Notes: a model not told the origin generated them from the letters alone. A stretch of DNA of 64,000 nucleotides from SIG607 sp045533195 (GCA_045533195.1 JAZSHI010000007.1:70677-134676), one strand, 5' to 3'. Positions 50,814-60,787 are shown, numbered from the stretch's first letter. Numbers and translations: made by a program.

Positions 50814-52031
50814 TTATCTTATTCCGTATTTTTCAATAATATAATCCATGTCCTTATCGCCTCTGCCCGAAAGGTTAATAAGCACACTGCCCTTGCCCAT
50901 TTCTTTTGCAAGTTTCATACCGTATGCAACGGCGTGAGAGCTTTCAATAGCGGGAATGATACCTTCGAGACGGGAAAGAGTAAAGAAAGCGTCAATAGCG
51001 TCATCGTCACCGATAACGTCATATTTAACTCTGCCGAGTTCATTTAAGAAGGCGTGTTCAGGACCGCTGGAGGGATAATCAAGACCGCTGGCAACCGAGT
51101 AAACGGGAGCAGGATCGCCGTTTTCGTCCTTTAACATAATACTGTTAAAGCCGTGCATAACACCCTCGGTTCCGTACTGTAGAGATGCCGCATGGTCGCC
51201 AAGCTTAGTACCTTTTCCAAGGGGTTCAATTCCGTAAATATCAACAGGATAGTTTAAGAAGCCCGAGAAAAAGCCTGCAGAGTTAGAACCGCCGCCTACA
51301 CAAGCAACAACCGCATCGGGAAGTTCGCCTGTCATTTCAATAAACTGTTCTCTGGCTTCAATTCCCACAACACTTTGGAAATCTCTTACCATCATTGGAA
51401 AAGGATGAGGGCCTACAACACTACCGATACAGTAAATGCTGTTTTCGTAATCCTTTGCATAAGCCTCAAATGCGGCATCCACCGCTTCTTTAAGGGTGGC
51501 AAGTCCGTGAGTAACCTCAACTACGTTTGCGCCCAGTATCTTCATTCTTGCAACGTTGGGAGCCTGTTTTTTAATATCAACACTACCCATATAAACGTCA
51601 CATTCAAGACCGAAATATGCAGCAGCGGTAGCAATAGCAACGCCGTGCTGACCTGCGCCCGTTTCGGCAATAAGTTTTTTCTTACCCATATATTTAGCAA
51701 GTAACGCTTCACCCATACAGTGATTTAATTTGTGTGCGCCTGTGTGGTTAAGGTCTTCACGCTTTACGTAAAGCTGAACGTTGCCAAGAGAATTAGAAAG
51801 ACGTTCAAGGTGAGAAATAGGAGTAGGTCTGCCCTGGAATTCCTTTCTTATTCTTCTTAGCTCATCAATGAACTTTCTGGACTTACAAATGGTGAAATAT
51901 GCCTGAGTAATTTCATTCATAGCCTTTTTGAGACGGTCATCAACGTACATACCGCCATATTTTCCAAAATAGCCATCCTCATTAGGATAGTTTTTAAGAT
52001 AAGTATCAAAATCAATTCCGTTATAAATCAT
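50814..52031 (-). CDS. trpB: Tryptophan synthase beta chain
   Basis: The 405-residue PLP enzyme condenses indole and serine into tryptophan. The PLP lysine is Lys101 in EDLNHTGAHKLNHC, with ETGAGQHGVA and CVGGGSNSAGFF. It is of the standard TrpB1 class. GGAGG precedes the ATG. No trpA or other trp gene is adjacent. The T-box leader upstream ties it to tRNA-Trp charging. It may salvage indole. Confidence 0.95.
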   Translation of the reverse strand: MIYNGIDFDTYLKNYPNEDGYFGKYGGMYVDDRLKKAMNEITQAYFTICKSRKFIDELRRIRKEFQGRPTPISHLERLSNSLGNVQLYVKREDLNHTGAHKLNHCMGEALLAKYMGKKKLIAETGAGQHGVAIATAAAYFGLECDVYMGSVDIKKQAPNVARMKILGANVVEVTHGLATLKEAVDAAFEAYAKDYENSIYCIGSVVGPHPFPMMVRDFQSVVGIEAREQFIEMTGELPDAVVACVGGGSNSAGFFSGFLNYPVDIYGIEPLGKGTKLGDHAASLQYGTEGVMHGFNSIMLKDENGDPAPVYSVASGLDYPSSGPEHAFLNELGRVKYDVIGDDDAIDAFFTLSRLEGIIPAIESSHAVAYGMKLAKEMGKGSVLINLSGRGDKDMDYIIEKYGIR

Positions 52032-52147
52032 TTTTTATTTCCTCCGTAAACATAATTATATAATAACACATTTTTGTGAAAAATCAACCCAAAAGACGCC
52101 ATCGTCTTGACAATATACACATAAAACACATTCCTTTTTAAAAATAA

Positions 52148-52398
52148 AACAGCCCGAGTCTGTTTGCACAGACTCGGGACGAAAAAACTTTCCGCGGTAC
52201 CACCCGACTTTGCCTTTCGGCACACTTCACATACTACTATATGCTATCCGCTGTAACGGTCGGCATCCGTCTTCCCTACTTTTATTTCAGGTTGCCCTCG
52301 TAAGCCCATTCATTTACTTCAATATTACTGTCTTCCACCCTTAACAGCTCTCTGTGAATTTAAAAGTAAATTACTCTTCTTACTCATCGGTTTTAATC
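52148..52398 (-). ncRNA. T-box riboswitch (tRNA-Trp) for trpB
   Basis: On the minus strand the conserved T-box sequence GGGTGGTACCGCGG occupies 52205-52192, followed by a terminator hairpin with 11-bp arms (52178-52168 and 52163-52153) and a T-rich tail. Upstream are AGAGAG-type Stem I elements, and GAATGGGC with UGG at 52308-52306 (Trp codon) in the expected specifier position. Uncharged tRNA-Trp would bind and stabilise the antiterminator, so trpB is on when tryptophan is short. Confidence 0.92.
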
Positions 52399-52427
52399 AT
52401 TTTAATAGAATCCTTATAAAAAGTCAA
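52399..52427 (-). promoter_or_regulatory. Promoter of T-box-trpB transcript
   Basis: On the minus strand TTGACT (52427-52422), 17 bases, TAAAAT (52404-52399). Confidence 0.75.
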
Positions 52428-52430
52428 GAA

Positions 52431-53279
52431 CTATTTAATAATAAGTCCAAAAGACAACAGCACTATAATACCAAGGGCAATTCGGTAATAACCGAACACC
52501 TCAAAATTATGCTTTTTAATGTATCCCATAAGGAATTTAATTGCTAACACTGACACTATAAATGCACTTACAGTACCTACCGAAAGGAAAATAATATCGT
52601 TATTTCTGAGCGCTACACCCTTTTCCATAAAATCAAATATTTTAAGAACACTGGCCCCAAGCATAGCGGGAATAGCAAGGATAAAGGTAAATTCCGAAGC
52701 GGCAACACGGGACACACCTAAAAGAAGCGCTCCGAGTATTGTTGCTCCCGAACGGGAGGTTCCTGGGAATGCCGCAGCCAAAAGCTGAAAAAGACCTATA
52801 TAAAGAGCCAATGAATAGGTAATGTCAGAAAGGCCTTCGTATTTTGGAGTGCGCTTTTTGTTGTAACCTTCAATAAGTATAAAGAAAATACCAAAAACTA
52901 TTAAGGCTATTGAAACACCGGTCCAGTTATAAAAATATTTATCGCATATTTCATCCAGCCCCAAAAGTATAAATACCACACCGGGAACGGTAGCTATTGC
53001 CACTTTAAACCAAAGAACAAAGCTTTCCTTTTTGATTATGCTTTTTCCTTTTAACTTGTTTGGCTTTCTGAAAGGCCATATTTTGTTCCAAAAAAGAATA
53101 ACGGAAGCCAAAATAGCACCAAGCTGAATAATAACCAAAAACATATCCCATATGTCTTTAGATACATAAACGGGAAGTATTTCTTCAAATAATATTAAAT
53201 GTCCTGTACTGCTTACAGGCAACCATTCGGTAATTCCTTCAATTATGCCAAAAATCAAAGCCACTACAATTAAGCCCAT
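52431..53279 (-). CDS. uppP: Undecaprenyl-diphosphatase
   Basis: The 282-residue membrane enzyme recycles undecaprenyl pyrophosphate to the monophosphate used for cell-wall and surface-polymer synthesis. The conserved motifs are EGITEWLPVSSTGHLIL and PGTSRSGATI in the BacA/UppP family, with about eight membrane segments. AGAAGGG precedes the ATG. Its end abuts the T-box promoter. Confidence 0.96.
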   Translation of the reverse strand: MGLIVVALIFGIIEGITEWLPVSSTGHLILFEEILPVYVSKDIWDMFLVIIQLGAILASVILFWNKIWPFRKPNKLKGKSIIKKESFVLWFKVAIATVPGVVFILLGLDEICDKYFYNWTGVSIALIVFGIFFILIEGYNKKRTPKYEGLSDITYSLALYIGLFQLLAAAFPGTSRSGATILGALLLGVSRVAASEFTFILAIPAMLGASVLKIFDFMEKGVALRNNDIIFLSVGTVSAFIVSVLAIKFLMGYIKKHNFEVFGYYRIALGIIVLLSFGLIIK

Positions 53280-53304
53280 AATAAAACACCCTTCTTATAA
53301 TACT

Positions 53305-53340
53305 ATATGAAAAAAGGACGGTGAATATCACCGCCCTTTA
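53305..53340 (-). terminator. Glycogen operon terminator
   Basis: A 12-bp stem (53313-53324 and 53328-53339) with one G-U pair and a three-base loop, then T-rich on the minus strand, after glgA. Confidence 0.85.
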
Positions 53341-53357
53341 GTATAACACATTATTTA

Positions 53358-54779
53358 TTATTTGCCAAGTATCTGTTTATAAAGTCTTATATATTCATTA
53401 GCCGATTTGCCCCATGAATTATCACATTCCATAGCGCGTTTTTTAAGAACTTCCCAGCCTTGTTTATCGGAAAAGCCCGCAAGTGCGCGCCATACCGTTT
53501 CAAGCATATCGTGGGCATTATAGCTCTTAAAGGTAAAGCCGTTGCCCTCGTTATCACCGCTATCCTTAATGGTATCGGCAAGACCTCCCGTTTCTCTTAC
53601 AATAGGAATAGTGCCGTAGCGAAGCGCCACCATCTGAGCAAGACCGCAAGGCTCACTCTGACTTGGCATCAGGAATATATCACTACCTGCATAAATCTTT
53701 CTTGCAAGGGATGGAATAAAGCCCATTTTAAAGGCAACCTTTTCGGGATATTTTTGTGACATTTCGTGGAAAAATGTCTCAAACTCCCATTCACCGCTGC
53801 CCAGAATTGCAAACTGTACGTCAGCCTTAAGCATTTCTTCAAAAACGTGCTTAACAAGGTCAAAGCCCTTGTGTTTTACAAGACGGGAAACAATTCCTAT
53901 AACAGCAACGTCGCTTCTCGTCGGAAGCCCCATTTCTGCCTGTAGCCCCATTTTATTATTTGCCTTTTTATCTAATGAAGACAGGTTGAAATTTTCATAA
54001 ATATTCGGGTCGGTTTCGGGATTATATACCTCGGTATCTATACCGTTTACTATGCCCGACACCTTTCCTCCAAGTTCTCTTAAAATTCCGTCAAGGCCGT
54101 GAGCATAATACGGATCTAAAATTTCTCTCGAATAGGTGGGAGATACTGTAGTAACTCTGTCAGCCTCTTGAATACCGCCCTTCATAAAGTTAACACAGTT
54201 ATCGTAATCAACAAGCTGTTCCGTACCCGAAGGAAGACCTAAAACGTCATCAATAATCTCATATCCGTATTTACCCTGATACTGTATATTATGAATGGTA
54301 AATACCGTATGAATGTTTTTATGAATTTCATTTTCCCTATATAGCGAATTAAGGAATACGGGAACAAGAGCGGTCTGCCAATCGTTACAATGAATTATAT
54401 CGGGAACATAATTAATATACGGTATCATTTCAAGAATTGCACGGGAGAAAAATGCAAAACGCTCAGCATCGTCAAAGTAACCGTATAGGCTGTTTCTTTT
54501 AAAATAATACTGATTATCAATAAGATAATAAATAACTCCGTCAACCTTAGCCTCAAATATACCGCAGTACTGTCTTCTCCAAGCAACAGGCACGGTAATA
54601 CTTGTTATAAAATTCATATTTGCTCTAAGTTCATCAGGAACCGCTTCATAAAGTGGCATTACAACTCGGCAGCCCACTAAACGCCGTCTTAAAGCCTTAG
54701 GCAAAGCGCCTGCCACGTCGGCAAGACCGCCCGACATAGCAAATGGATAGGCTTCACTTGCAGCATAAAGTATTTTCAT
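53358..54779 (-). CDS. glgA: Glycogen synthase
   Basis: The 473-residue GT5 enzyme transfers glucose from ADP-glucose to growing alpha-1,4-glucan. The N-terminal motif is MSGGLADVAGALPKALR, with Met at the position of the substrate-binding Lys of E. coli GlgA (K-T-G-G-L). Others are IHCNDWQTALVPVFL, VNGIDTEVYNPETD and LMPSQSEPCGLAQMVALRYG. It starts one base after glgD ends. It is the last gene of the glgB-C-D-A operon. Confidence 0.95.
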   Translation of the reverse strand: MKILYAASEAYPFAMSGGLADVAGALPKALRRRLVGCRVVMPLYEAVPDELRANMNFITSITVPVAWRRQYCGIFEAKVDGVIYYLIDNQYYFKRNSLYGYFDDAERFAFFSRAILEMIPYINYVPDIIHCNDWQTALVPVFLNSLYRENEIHKNIHTVFTIHNIQYQGKYGYEIIDDVLGLPSGTEQLVDYDNCVNFMKGGIQEADRVTTVSPTYSREILDPYYAHGLDGILRELGGKVSGIVNGIDTEVYNPETDPNIYENFNLSSLDKKANNKMGLQAEMGLPTRSDVAVIGIVSRLVKHKGFDLVKHVFEEMLKADVQFAILGSGEWEFETFFHEMSQKYPEKVAFKMGFIPSLARKIYAGSDIFLMPSQSEPCGLAQMVALRYGTIPIVRETGGLADTIKDSGDNEGNGFTFKSYNAHDMLETVWRALAGFSDKQGWEVLKKRAMECDNSWGKSANEYIRLYKQILGK

Positions 54780-55910
54780 TTATCCTCGTCCTTTCTTTTC
54801 TCCCTTTTTAAGAAGTACTATCTTTTTTCTACTTCCCATTAATTCGGCATTTTCTTCTATTTTGGAAATCTTATCCATTACAGCATAAGAAACCTTTGCA
54901 TTTTCTTCCACTACGGCATTCTGCATTATAATGGCATTCTCAACCACAGCACCCTTTTTAACAACCGCGTTTCTAAAGAGTATGGAATTTTTAACCGTTC
55001 CTTCAATAACACAGCCGTCGGCAACAAGACAGTTATTAACCTTACTGCCTATAGCATATTTAGCGGGCATACTGTCGTGAGTTTTAGTATAAATAGGTCT
55101 TTCTCGGCTGAAAAGCTGTTTTCTCACCTTCGGTTCAAGCATTTTCATATTCAGGTCATAGTAACTCAAAGGTCCGTCCATAATTTCTGCAAAGCCTTCA
55201 ACCTTATAGCCTAAAATTTTATAAATACTGGTGCCGGGAATCAGTACGTCACGGGAAAGAGAATGTTTTCCCTTTTGGGTGCAGTCATTTATGATATTTA
55301 TAAGAAAATCACGTCTGCAAAGCACAATATCAAGGCTGTGATTAACCGTTTCTCTATCCTTTACATATTTTATCTCTTTAATCACGTTATTTTCATCTAC
55401 ATCAAAAACCATAACCTTATCGTGATTTAAAGGAAGCTTTCCATATTTATAAGCAATAGTAAAGTCGGCATTACCTTTGATATGGGCTTCAAACATTTCG
55501 CCTATATCTACATTAGAAATAACGTCGCTGTCACAGATAACAACATACTCCTGCTTTGCGCGGTTAAGGAAATTAAGAATACCGCTGAGAGCATCAAGAT
55601 GGGTTTTATACACACCATCGTTAATACCGCCCGAAACAAATGGAGGAAGTATAAAAAGACCGCCTGATTTTCTGTCCAAATCCCATTCTCTTCCGCTTCC
55701 AATATGGTCCATAAGGGATTGATAGTTCTGCTTTGTAATAATTCCTACCTGACTTATACCGGCATTAGTAAGATTAGACAGAGAGAAATCTATAAGACGG
55801 TAACGTCCCGCAAATGGAACCGATGCCATTGAACGCTTTTCGGTAAGCCCCGGAAGAAGATCATCGTGAACATTTGCATAAATTATACCTAAAATTTTGT
55901 TGGTACTCAT
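54780..55910 (-). CDS. glgD: Glucose-1-phosphate adenylyltransferase subunit GlgD
   Basis: The 376-residue protein is a GlgC-like subunit that modulates or completes the heteromeric ADP-glucose pyrophosphorylase of Firmicutes. It has the nucleotidyltransferase fold (MASVPFAGRYRLIDFSLSNL) but lacks parts of the active-site glycine-rich loop seen in GlgC (AGGQGSRLG). C-terminal hexapeptide repeats (AVVKKGAVVENAIIMQNAVV) form the beta-helix. The start overlaps the glgC stop by four bases. Confidence 0.94.
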   Translation of the reverse strand: MSTNKILGIIYANVHDDLLPGLTEKRSMASVPFAGRYRLIDFSLSNLTNAGISQVGIITKQNYQSLMDHIGSGREWDLDRKSGGLFILPPFVSGGINDGVYKTHLDALSGILNFLNRAKQEYVVICDSDVISNVDIGEMFEAHIKGNADFTIAYKYGKLPLNHDKVMVFDVDENNVIKEIKYVKDRETVNHSLDIVLCRRDFLINIINDCTQKGKHSLSRDVLIPGTSIYKILGYKVEGFAEIMDGPLSYYDLNMKMLEPKVRKQLFSRERPIYTKTHDSMPAKYAIGSKVNNCLVADGCVIEGTVKNSILFRNAVVKKGAVVENAIIMQNAVVEENAKVSYAVMDKISKIEENAELMGSRKKIVLLKKGEKKGRG

Positions 55911-57133
55911 ACTGTTTCGCCTTCTTTCACATTTTTACTTATCATAGATTTAGCCTTTACCGTGGCGTTCTTGCCTATCTTAACACCGTCGCCCAAAACT
56001 GCAATTCCCCAATCGTCGCTATTTGAAACATTTGCAGGATTTTCACCAACAACAGCGCCCTCGCCCACCTTTACATTTTCAGCAACTATTGCATACTGTA
56101 CGTGTGCGCCTTTTTTAATTACTGCGCCGGGCATTATAAGGGAATATTCAACCGTTGCGCCTTCCTCAATGGTAACGTCTTCAAAAAGTACGGAATAGTC
56201 AAGCTTTCCGCTTACCGAGCATCCGTCACTGACAAGAGAATTTTCGACCTCGGCTTTTTCGCTTATATACTGAGGCGGCAGCCAACCTGTACGGGAATAT
56301 ATTTTCCAATCATTACTGTCAAGCTTCAAATCCAGCTTGGGATTAAGTAGGTCAAGATTGGCATCCCATAAAGATTCTACAGTACCTACGTCCTTCCAAT
56401 AGCCATCAAATCTATAAGCCATCATTTTTTCACCGGCATTAAGCATATTCGGAATAATATCCTTACCGAAATCGTTATGTGACTCTTTATTCTTTTCATC
56501 ATTTATAAGATATTCGCGCATCTTGTCCCAAGAGAAAACATAAATTCCCATAGAAGCAAGATTGCTCTTAGGATTAGCAGGTTTTTCTTCAAACTCGTAA
56601 ATTGTGCCGTCCTCTTTGGCGTTCATAATTCCGAAACGAGAAGCCTCTTCATAGGGCACCTCCATAACGGCAATAGTACAGTCAGCACCGCTTTCCTTAT
56701 GAGCCTTTATCATTTTAGAATAGTCCATTTTATAAATATGGTCCCCTGAGAGTACAAGTACGTATTCAGGATCATATTTCTCAATAAAATGAATATTCTG
56801 ATAAATTGCATTAGCAGTGCCCTTGTACCAGTCACCGCCCTTGCTCTTCTGATAGGGAGGAAGAATATGAACACCGCCGTCGATTCTGTCAAGGTCCCAC
56901 GGCTTTCCGCTTCCCACGTAATCATTAAGCTCCAAAGGCTGATATTGGGTTAGAATACCCACAATATCAATACCGGAATTAACGCAGTTCGAAAGCGGAA
57001 AATCTATAATTCTGTACTTTCCGCCGTATGGTACGGCAGGTTTTGCAATTTTGTGTGTTAAAACACCTAATCTGCTTCCCTGTCCACCTGCAAGTAACAT
57101 TGCTACACATTTGTTCTTCTTCAAGACACTCAC
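55907..57133 (-). CDS. glgC: Glucose-1-phosphate adenylyltransferase
   Basis: The 408-residue enzyme makes ADP-glucose from ATP and glucose 1-phosphate. Motifs are MLLAGGQGSRLGVLT, KPAVPYGGKYRIIDFPLSNC and HIYKMDYSKMI, with GFWK-like RFDGYWKDVGTVESL, and a left-handed beta-helix C-terminus. Starts with GTG; GAAAG-type Shine-Dalgarno is weak. It overlaps glgD. Confidence 0.96.
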   Translation of the reverse strand: MSVLKKNKCVAMLLAGGQGSRLGVLTHKIAKPAVPYGGKYRIIDFPLSNCVNSGIDIVGILTQYQPLELNDYVGSGKPWDLDRIDGGVHILPPYQKSKGGDWYKGTANAIYQNIHFIEKYDPEYVLVLSGDHIYKMDYSKMIKAHKESGADCTIAVMEVPYEEASRFGIMNAKEDGTIYEFEEKPANPKSNLASMGIYVFSWDKMREYLINDEKNKESHNDFGKDIIPNMLNAGEKMMAYRFDGYWKDVGTVESLWDANLDLLNPKLDLKLDSNDWKIYSRTGWLPPQYISEKAEVENSLVSDGCSVSGKLDYSVLFEDVTIEEGATVEYSLIMPGAVIKKGAHVQYAIVAENVKVGEGAVVGENPANVSNSDDWGIAVLGDGVKIGKNATVKAKSMISKNVKEGETV

Positions 57134-57149
57134 TACACTTTCATAAAAT

Positions 57150-59009
57150 TTATTTGCGTTGCTTGTTTCTCTTCAGATAGGTCACCGATAGAGGCGGTAT
57201 ATCTAATGAAATACTGTTTTCATATCCGTGCATCTCTGATTTTTCGCTTTTATAAGAGGCTCTGCTTTTTTCTTTTACTCCGCCGAATTCCTGCCATTCG
57301 GAACAGAAAACCGTTCTGTAGCTTGCCTTATCGGGTACACCTATACGGTAATTTTCTCTGCCAACAGGCACGAAATTGCATACAACAATTATTTCTTCAC
57401 CGTCACTTGCCATTCTTCTGAAGGAAATAATACTCTGTGTATAATCATCATTGGAAATCCAGTTAAAGCCTTCCCAAGAATAATCAATCTCATAAAGAGG
57501 CGGATTTTTCAGATAAAACTCATTCAGCTTTTTGGTGAAATATTGCATTTTTTCGTGGGCTTCATAATCAAGTAAAAACCAATCAAGCTGACGCTTATAG
57601 TCCCACTCAATAAACTGAGCAAACTCTTGTCCCATAAAGGAAAGCTTTTTACCGGGGTGAGCCATCATATAAGCCATAAACGCCCTGAGTCCTCTGAATT
57701 TACCCTCATAATCCCCCGGCATTTTATTTATCATAGAACATTTTCCGTGCACCACCTCATCGTGAGAAAGGGGCAAAATAAAGTTCTCGCTAAATGCATA
57801 GAAAAAGGAAAAAGTAAGACAGTCGTGATTGTTTTTTCTAAAAAGCGGATCAAGGGAAGTATAACGGAGCATATCGTTCATCCAGCCCATATTCCACTTA
57901 AAATTAAAACCAAGTCCGCCGTCAAAGGATGGCTTTGTCACCATAGGCCACGCTGTTGACTCCTCGGCAATCATCAAGACGTTGGGATTTACGCTGAAAG
58001 CCGCCGAATTAAGCTGTCTTAAAAACTCAACCGCTTCAAGATTTTCCTTACCTCCGAAGGAATTCGGCAGCCACTCTCCGTCTTTTCTGCCATAGTCAAG
58101 ATAAAGCATAGAAGCCACTGCATCAACCCTGAGTCCGTCGATATGAAATTCCTTTAGCCAAAAACAAGCGCTGCCAAGCAGGAAGTTAATAACCTCAACC
58201 TTGCCGAAATCAAAAACTGCCGTTCCCCATTCCTTATGTTCGCCCTTTCTTTCATCGCTGTATTCGTAAAGGGGCGTACCGTCAAAGCGGTACAGGAAGG
58301 GTTCATCCTTTGGAAAATGCGCAGGTACCCAGTCAAGAATAATTCCTATGCCCTTACTATGAAATATATCCACAAATTTCTTGAAATCTTCCGGAGTACC
58401 GTACCTTGAAGTAGGAGCATAATAGCCGCTGACCTGATACCCCCAAGAGCCTTCAAAGGGATGCTCGGTAATCGGCATCAGTTCAATGTGGGTATATCCC
58501 ATCTCAGATACATAGTCAGCAAGAGCACGTGCTGATTCCTCATAAGTATATGGATTACCATCCTCGTGAATACGCCAAGAGCCAAGATGTACTTCATATA
58601 TATTTACGGGCGAAGAATATATATTCTCATCTTTTACCTTTTGCTGCCATTTTTTATCCTTCCAATTATAGTTATCGCAGTAAACCTTTGAGCAAGTACC
58701 GGGAGGTGTTTCAAAATGCCGCGCATAAGGGTCTGCTTTAAGAACCGTTTTATCCCCCTTTGTTATTGCATATTTGTAATTGTCAAACAGCTTTATACCC
58801 TTAATGACCAGCTCAAAGGTACCGTCCCCGTTTTTCTGCATAACGTCGGCATATCCGTTCCAACCGTTAAAATCCCCTACTACCGAAACAGTATCGGCAG
58901 AGGGCGCCCATACTCTGAAAAGAGTACTTTCTTCACCATAAAAAGAGCCAAGATAATTATAGGCATCATAAATTATGGATTTTCGAAATCTTTCTGAATA
59001 CCCTTCCAC
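57150..59009 (-). CDS. glgB: 1,4-alpha-glucan branching enzyme
   Basis: The 619-residue GH13 enzyme makes alpha-1,6 branches. An N-terminal CBM48 domain (FRVWAPSADTVSVVGDFNGW) precedes the barrel, with GLRVDAVASMLYLDYGR (nucleophile Asp), the acid/base Glu in IAEESTAWP and PLSHDEVVHGKCSM. It begins with GTG behind GAGAGGAAAAG. It leads the operon with glgC, glgD and glgA. Confidence 0.96.
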   Translation of the reverse strand: MEGYSERFRKSIIYDAYNYLGSFYGEESTLFRVWAPSADTVSVVGDFNGWNGYADVMQKNGDGTFELVIKGIKLFDNYKYAITKGDKTVLKADPYARHFETPPGTCSKVYCDNYNWKDKKWQQKVKDENIYSSPVNIYEVHLGSWRIHEDGNPYTYEESARALADYVSEMGYTHIELMPITEHPFEGSWGYQVSGYYAPTSRYGTPEDFKKFVDIFHSKGIGIILDWVPAHFPKDEPFLYRFDGTPLYEYSDERKGEHKEWGTAVFDFGKVEVINFLLGSACFWLKEFHIDGLRVDAVASMLYLDYGRKDGEWLPNSFGGKENLEAVEFLRQLNSAAFSVNPNVLMIAEESTAWPMVTKPSFDGGLGFNFKWNMGWMNDMLRYTSLDPLFRKNNHDCLTFSFFYAFSENFILPLSHDEVVHGKCSMINKMPGDYEGKFRGLRAFMAYMMAHPGKKLSFMGQEFAQFIEWDYKRQLDWFLLDYEAHEKMQYFTKKLNEFYLKNPPLYEIDYSWEGFNWISNDDYTQSIISFRRMASDGEEIIVVCNFVPVGRENYRIGVPDKASYRTVFCSEWQEFGGVKEKSRASYKSEKSEMHGYENSISLDIPPLSVTYLKRNKQRK

Positions 59010-59210
59010 CTTTTCCTCTCCCTCCGTTTTATATTCTTTCCTTTATTATCATACCAAACCAAAGCATAAATTTCAAGTTGTTTTTGTTAATTTTAAAACA
59101 TTTTTATTAAGAATGGGTTTGTGATATTGTAAAACTTCCACAAAAAATCACTGTTTTTTTGTATATATATCAAAATTTGACAAGTTTATAGTTTTCTAAA
59201 TCAAAAATTA

Positions 59211-59239
59211 TTGACTAAAACTCAAATTAATGATAATAT
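59211..59239 (+). promoter_or_regulatory. Promoter of GH130 gene
   Basis: TTGACT (59211-59216), 17 bases, TAATAT (59234-59239), 29 bases before the ATG. The glgB promoter on the other strand of this AT-rich gap could not be fixed. Confidence 0.65.
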
Positions 59240-59268
59240 TATCTCAGTAACTAAAGGAGGTATTTCTT

Positions 59269-60276
59269 ATGATAACCAGATTCAGAGGCGAAGAGTACAT
59301 AATGCACCGAAACGCCAAAAACCCCATTATAACAAAAGAGGATTTCCCGCTTGAAACCAATGCGGTATTCAACTGCGGACAAACACTCTTTAACGGAAAA
59401 ACTCTTTTACTTATTGCCGCATTTTATAAGGAACGTATAAACAACAGTATGTGCGGTATCCACGTAGCCACGAGTGAAGACGGTGTTAACTTTGACATCA
59501 ATCCTACTCCCCTTTTCTTAAGTGATGATTGGAGCGGTGACTGTCCCGGCACATTTGATGGTTGGGTTATTGACCCGAGAGTTACAAAAATTGATGATAC
59601 ATATTATATTATCCGTCCCGGTCAGGTAAAAGGCAGCGGCCCTTGCGCACTTCTTTACAAAACCAAGGACTTTGAGACAGCTCAGTTTGTTGACTGCATT
59701 GCCCTTCCCGCAAATCGCGTACCCTGTCTTTTCCCCGAAAAAATTGATGGACTTTACGTAAGACTTGACCGTCCCTATAACGTTCATTGTCCCGAGGAGC
59801 CCGAATGTATTCCCGATACCGATATTCTTAGAGCAAGTATCTGGATTTCTTATTCTCCCGACCTTGTTTATTGGGGACATCACCGTCCGCTTCTCTATCC
59901 CGAAAGCGTATCCTATTCCAACTGGAAAATCGGCCCTACTCCCCCAATCAAAACCAAAGACGGTTGGCTTGAAATCATTCACGGAGTTTGGAAGGAAAAC
60001 GGCGAATTTTGTTATTCAATAGGTGCAATGCTTATGGATTTAAAAGATCCCACAAAAATTATCGGTCTTCTTGACCGTTGGATTCTTACTCCTACCGAGC
60101 CTTTCGAAACCGACGGCAGAGTCGGAAACGTTGTATTCCCCTGCGGCGCTATTGCCGAAGAGGATAAGGACGAAATCCGCATTTACTACGGTGCCGCCGA
60201 TGAACATATCGGTCTTGCGAAGGGCAGACTCAGCGAACTGTTAGAAGCTCTTAAAAATTCTAAAGCGCCCTGCTAA
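59269..60276 (+). CDS. GH130 family phosphorylase-like enzyme
   Basis: The 335-residue protein has the five-bladed beta-propeller of GH130 (beta-1,4-mannosyl phosphorylases and relatives). Visible are HRNAKNPIITKEDFP, NAVFNCGQTLFNGKTLLL, WVIDPRVTKIDDTYYI with the catalytic Asp, and DEIRIYYGAADEHIGLAKG at the end. These enzymes cleave beta-mannosides with phosphate. GGAGG precedes the ATG. Cytoplasmic; the exact substrate is not fixed. Confidence 0.88.
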   Translation: MITRFRGEEYIMHRNAKNPIITKEDFPLETNAVFNCGQTLFNGKTLLLIAAFYKERINNSMCGIHVATSEDGVNFDINPTPLFLSDDWSGDCPGTFDGWVIDPRVTKIDDTYYIIRPGQVKGSGPCALLYKTKDFETAQFVDCIALPANRVPCLFPEKIDGLYVRLDRPYNVHCPEEPECIPDTDILRASIWISYSPDLVYWGHHRPLLYPESVSYSNWKIGPTPPIKTKDGWLEIIHGVWKENGEFCYSIGAMLMDLKDPTKIIGLLDRWILTPTEPFETDGRVGNVVFPCGAIAEEDKDEIRIYYGAADEHIGLAKGRLSELLEALKNSKAPC

Positions 60277-60282
60277 AAAGAT

Positions 60283-60316
60283 AAAAGGATGTGTAAAAAT
60301 ACACATCCTTTTTATT
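60283..60316 (+). terminator. Rho-independent terminator
   Basis: A 12-bp perfect stem (60283-60294 and 60301-60312) with a six-base loop and T run after the GH130 gene. Confidence 0.88.
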
Positions 60317-60337
60317 TATTAATAAGTGCGAACCCTA

Positions 60338-60787
60338 TTATTCTCCGATTTTAGGCTCAACGTAATCTTCGTTCTGGTTTTTAAGCTTTTTGTTGATTTC
60401 AATGGTGTTCTTAACAAGAAGTATAAACATCATAATGCCTTCGAAAACTATACGAACTACAACAGGTCCTAAAATTGCAATCAAAAGGCCCCAACCGCCA
60501 TACCAAGAAGTATGGTTATAGTATCTACCGGAATAAACGTCAAAGCCAAAGAGCATAAACACACCTACAAAAACGCAAGCAAAGGAAGAAAGTATGTAAA
60601 GTGCGCGGAAGAAGGTTTCGATAAATAGTTGCTTCATATTTAATATGTCGCTAACAATTTTTAAAATCTTCGGTAATTTGGCGCGTTTTTTCTCAGGCAA
60701 AATAAAAATAAACGCCAAAACGGTTGCTGCTACTGCGGTAATAAGACCGAGTACAACGAAAAATGTAACTGTGCTAAAACGACTCAT
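60338..60787 (-). CDS. Small membrane protein (DUF4282-like)
   Basis: The 149-residue protein has three membrane segments: TFFVVLGLITAVAATVLAFI, LYILSSFACVFVGVFMLFGF and GWGLLIAILGPVVVRIVFEG, and a charged C-terminal tail (NKKLKNQNEDYVEPK). The last two resemble DUF4282. Function unknown. GGAGGG precedes the ATG. Confidence 0.7.
   Translation of the reverse strand: MSRFSTVTFFVVLGLITAVAATVLAFIFILPEKKRAKLPKILKIVSDILNMKQLFIETFFRALYILSSFACVFVGVFMLFGFDVYSGRYYNHTSWYGGWGLLIAILGPVVVRIVFEGIMMFILLVKNTIEINKKLKNQNEDYVEPKIGE

Noticed and set aside
52028..52225. 65-residue ORF on the minus strand before trpB
   Set aside because: It lies wholly inside the T-box leader and terminator, which explain the sequence.
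59160..59180. TATCAAAATTTGA near the glgB-GH130 gap as a third copy of the palindromic operator
   Set aside because: The centre is different and the lead-in TTTACTG is missing; in such AT-rich DNA this match is likely by chance.
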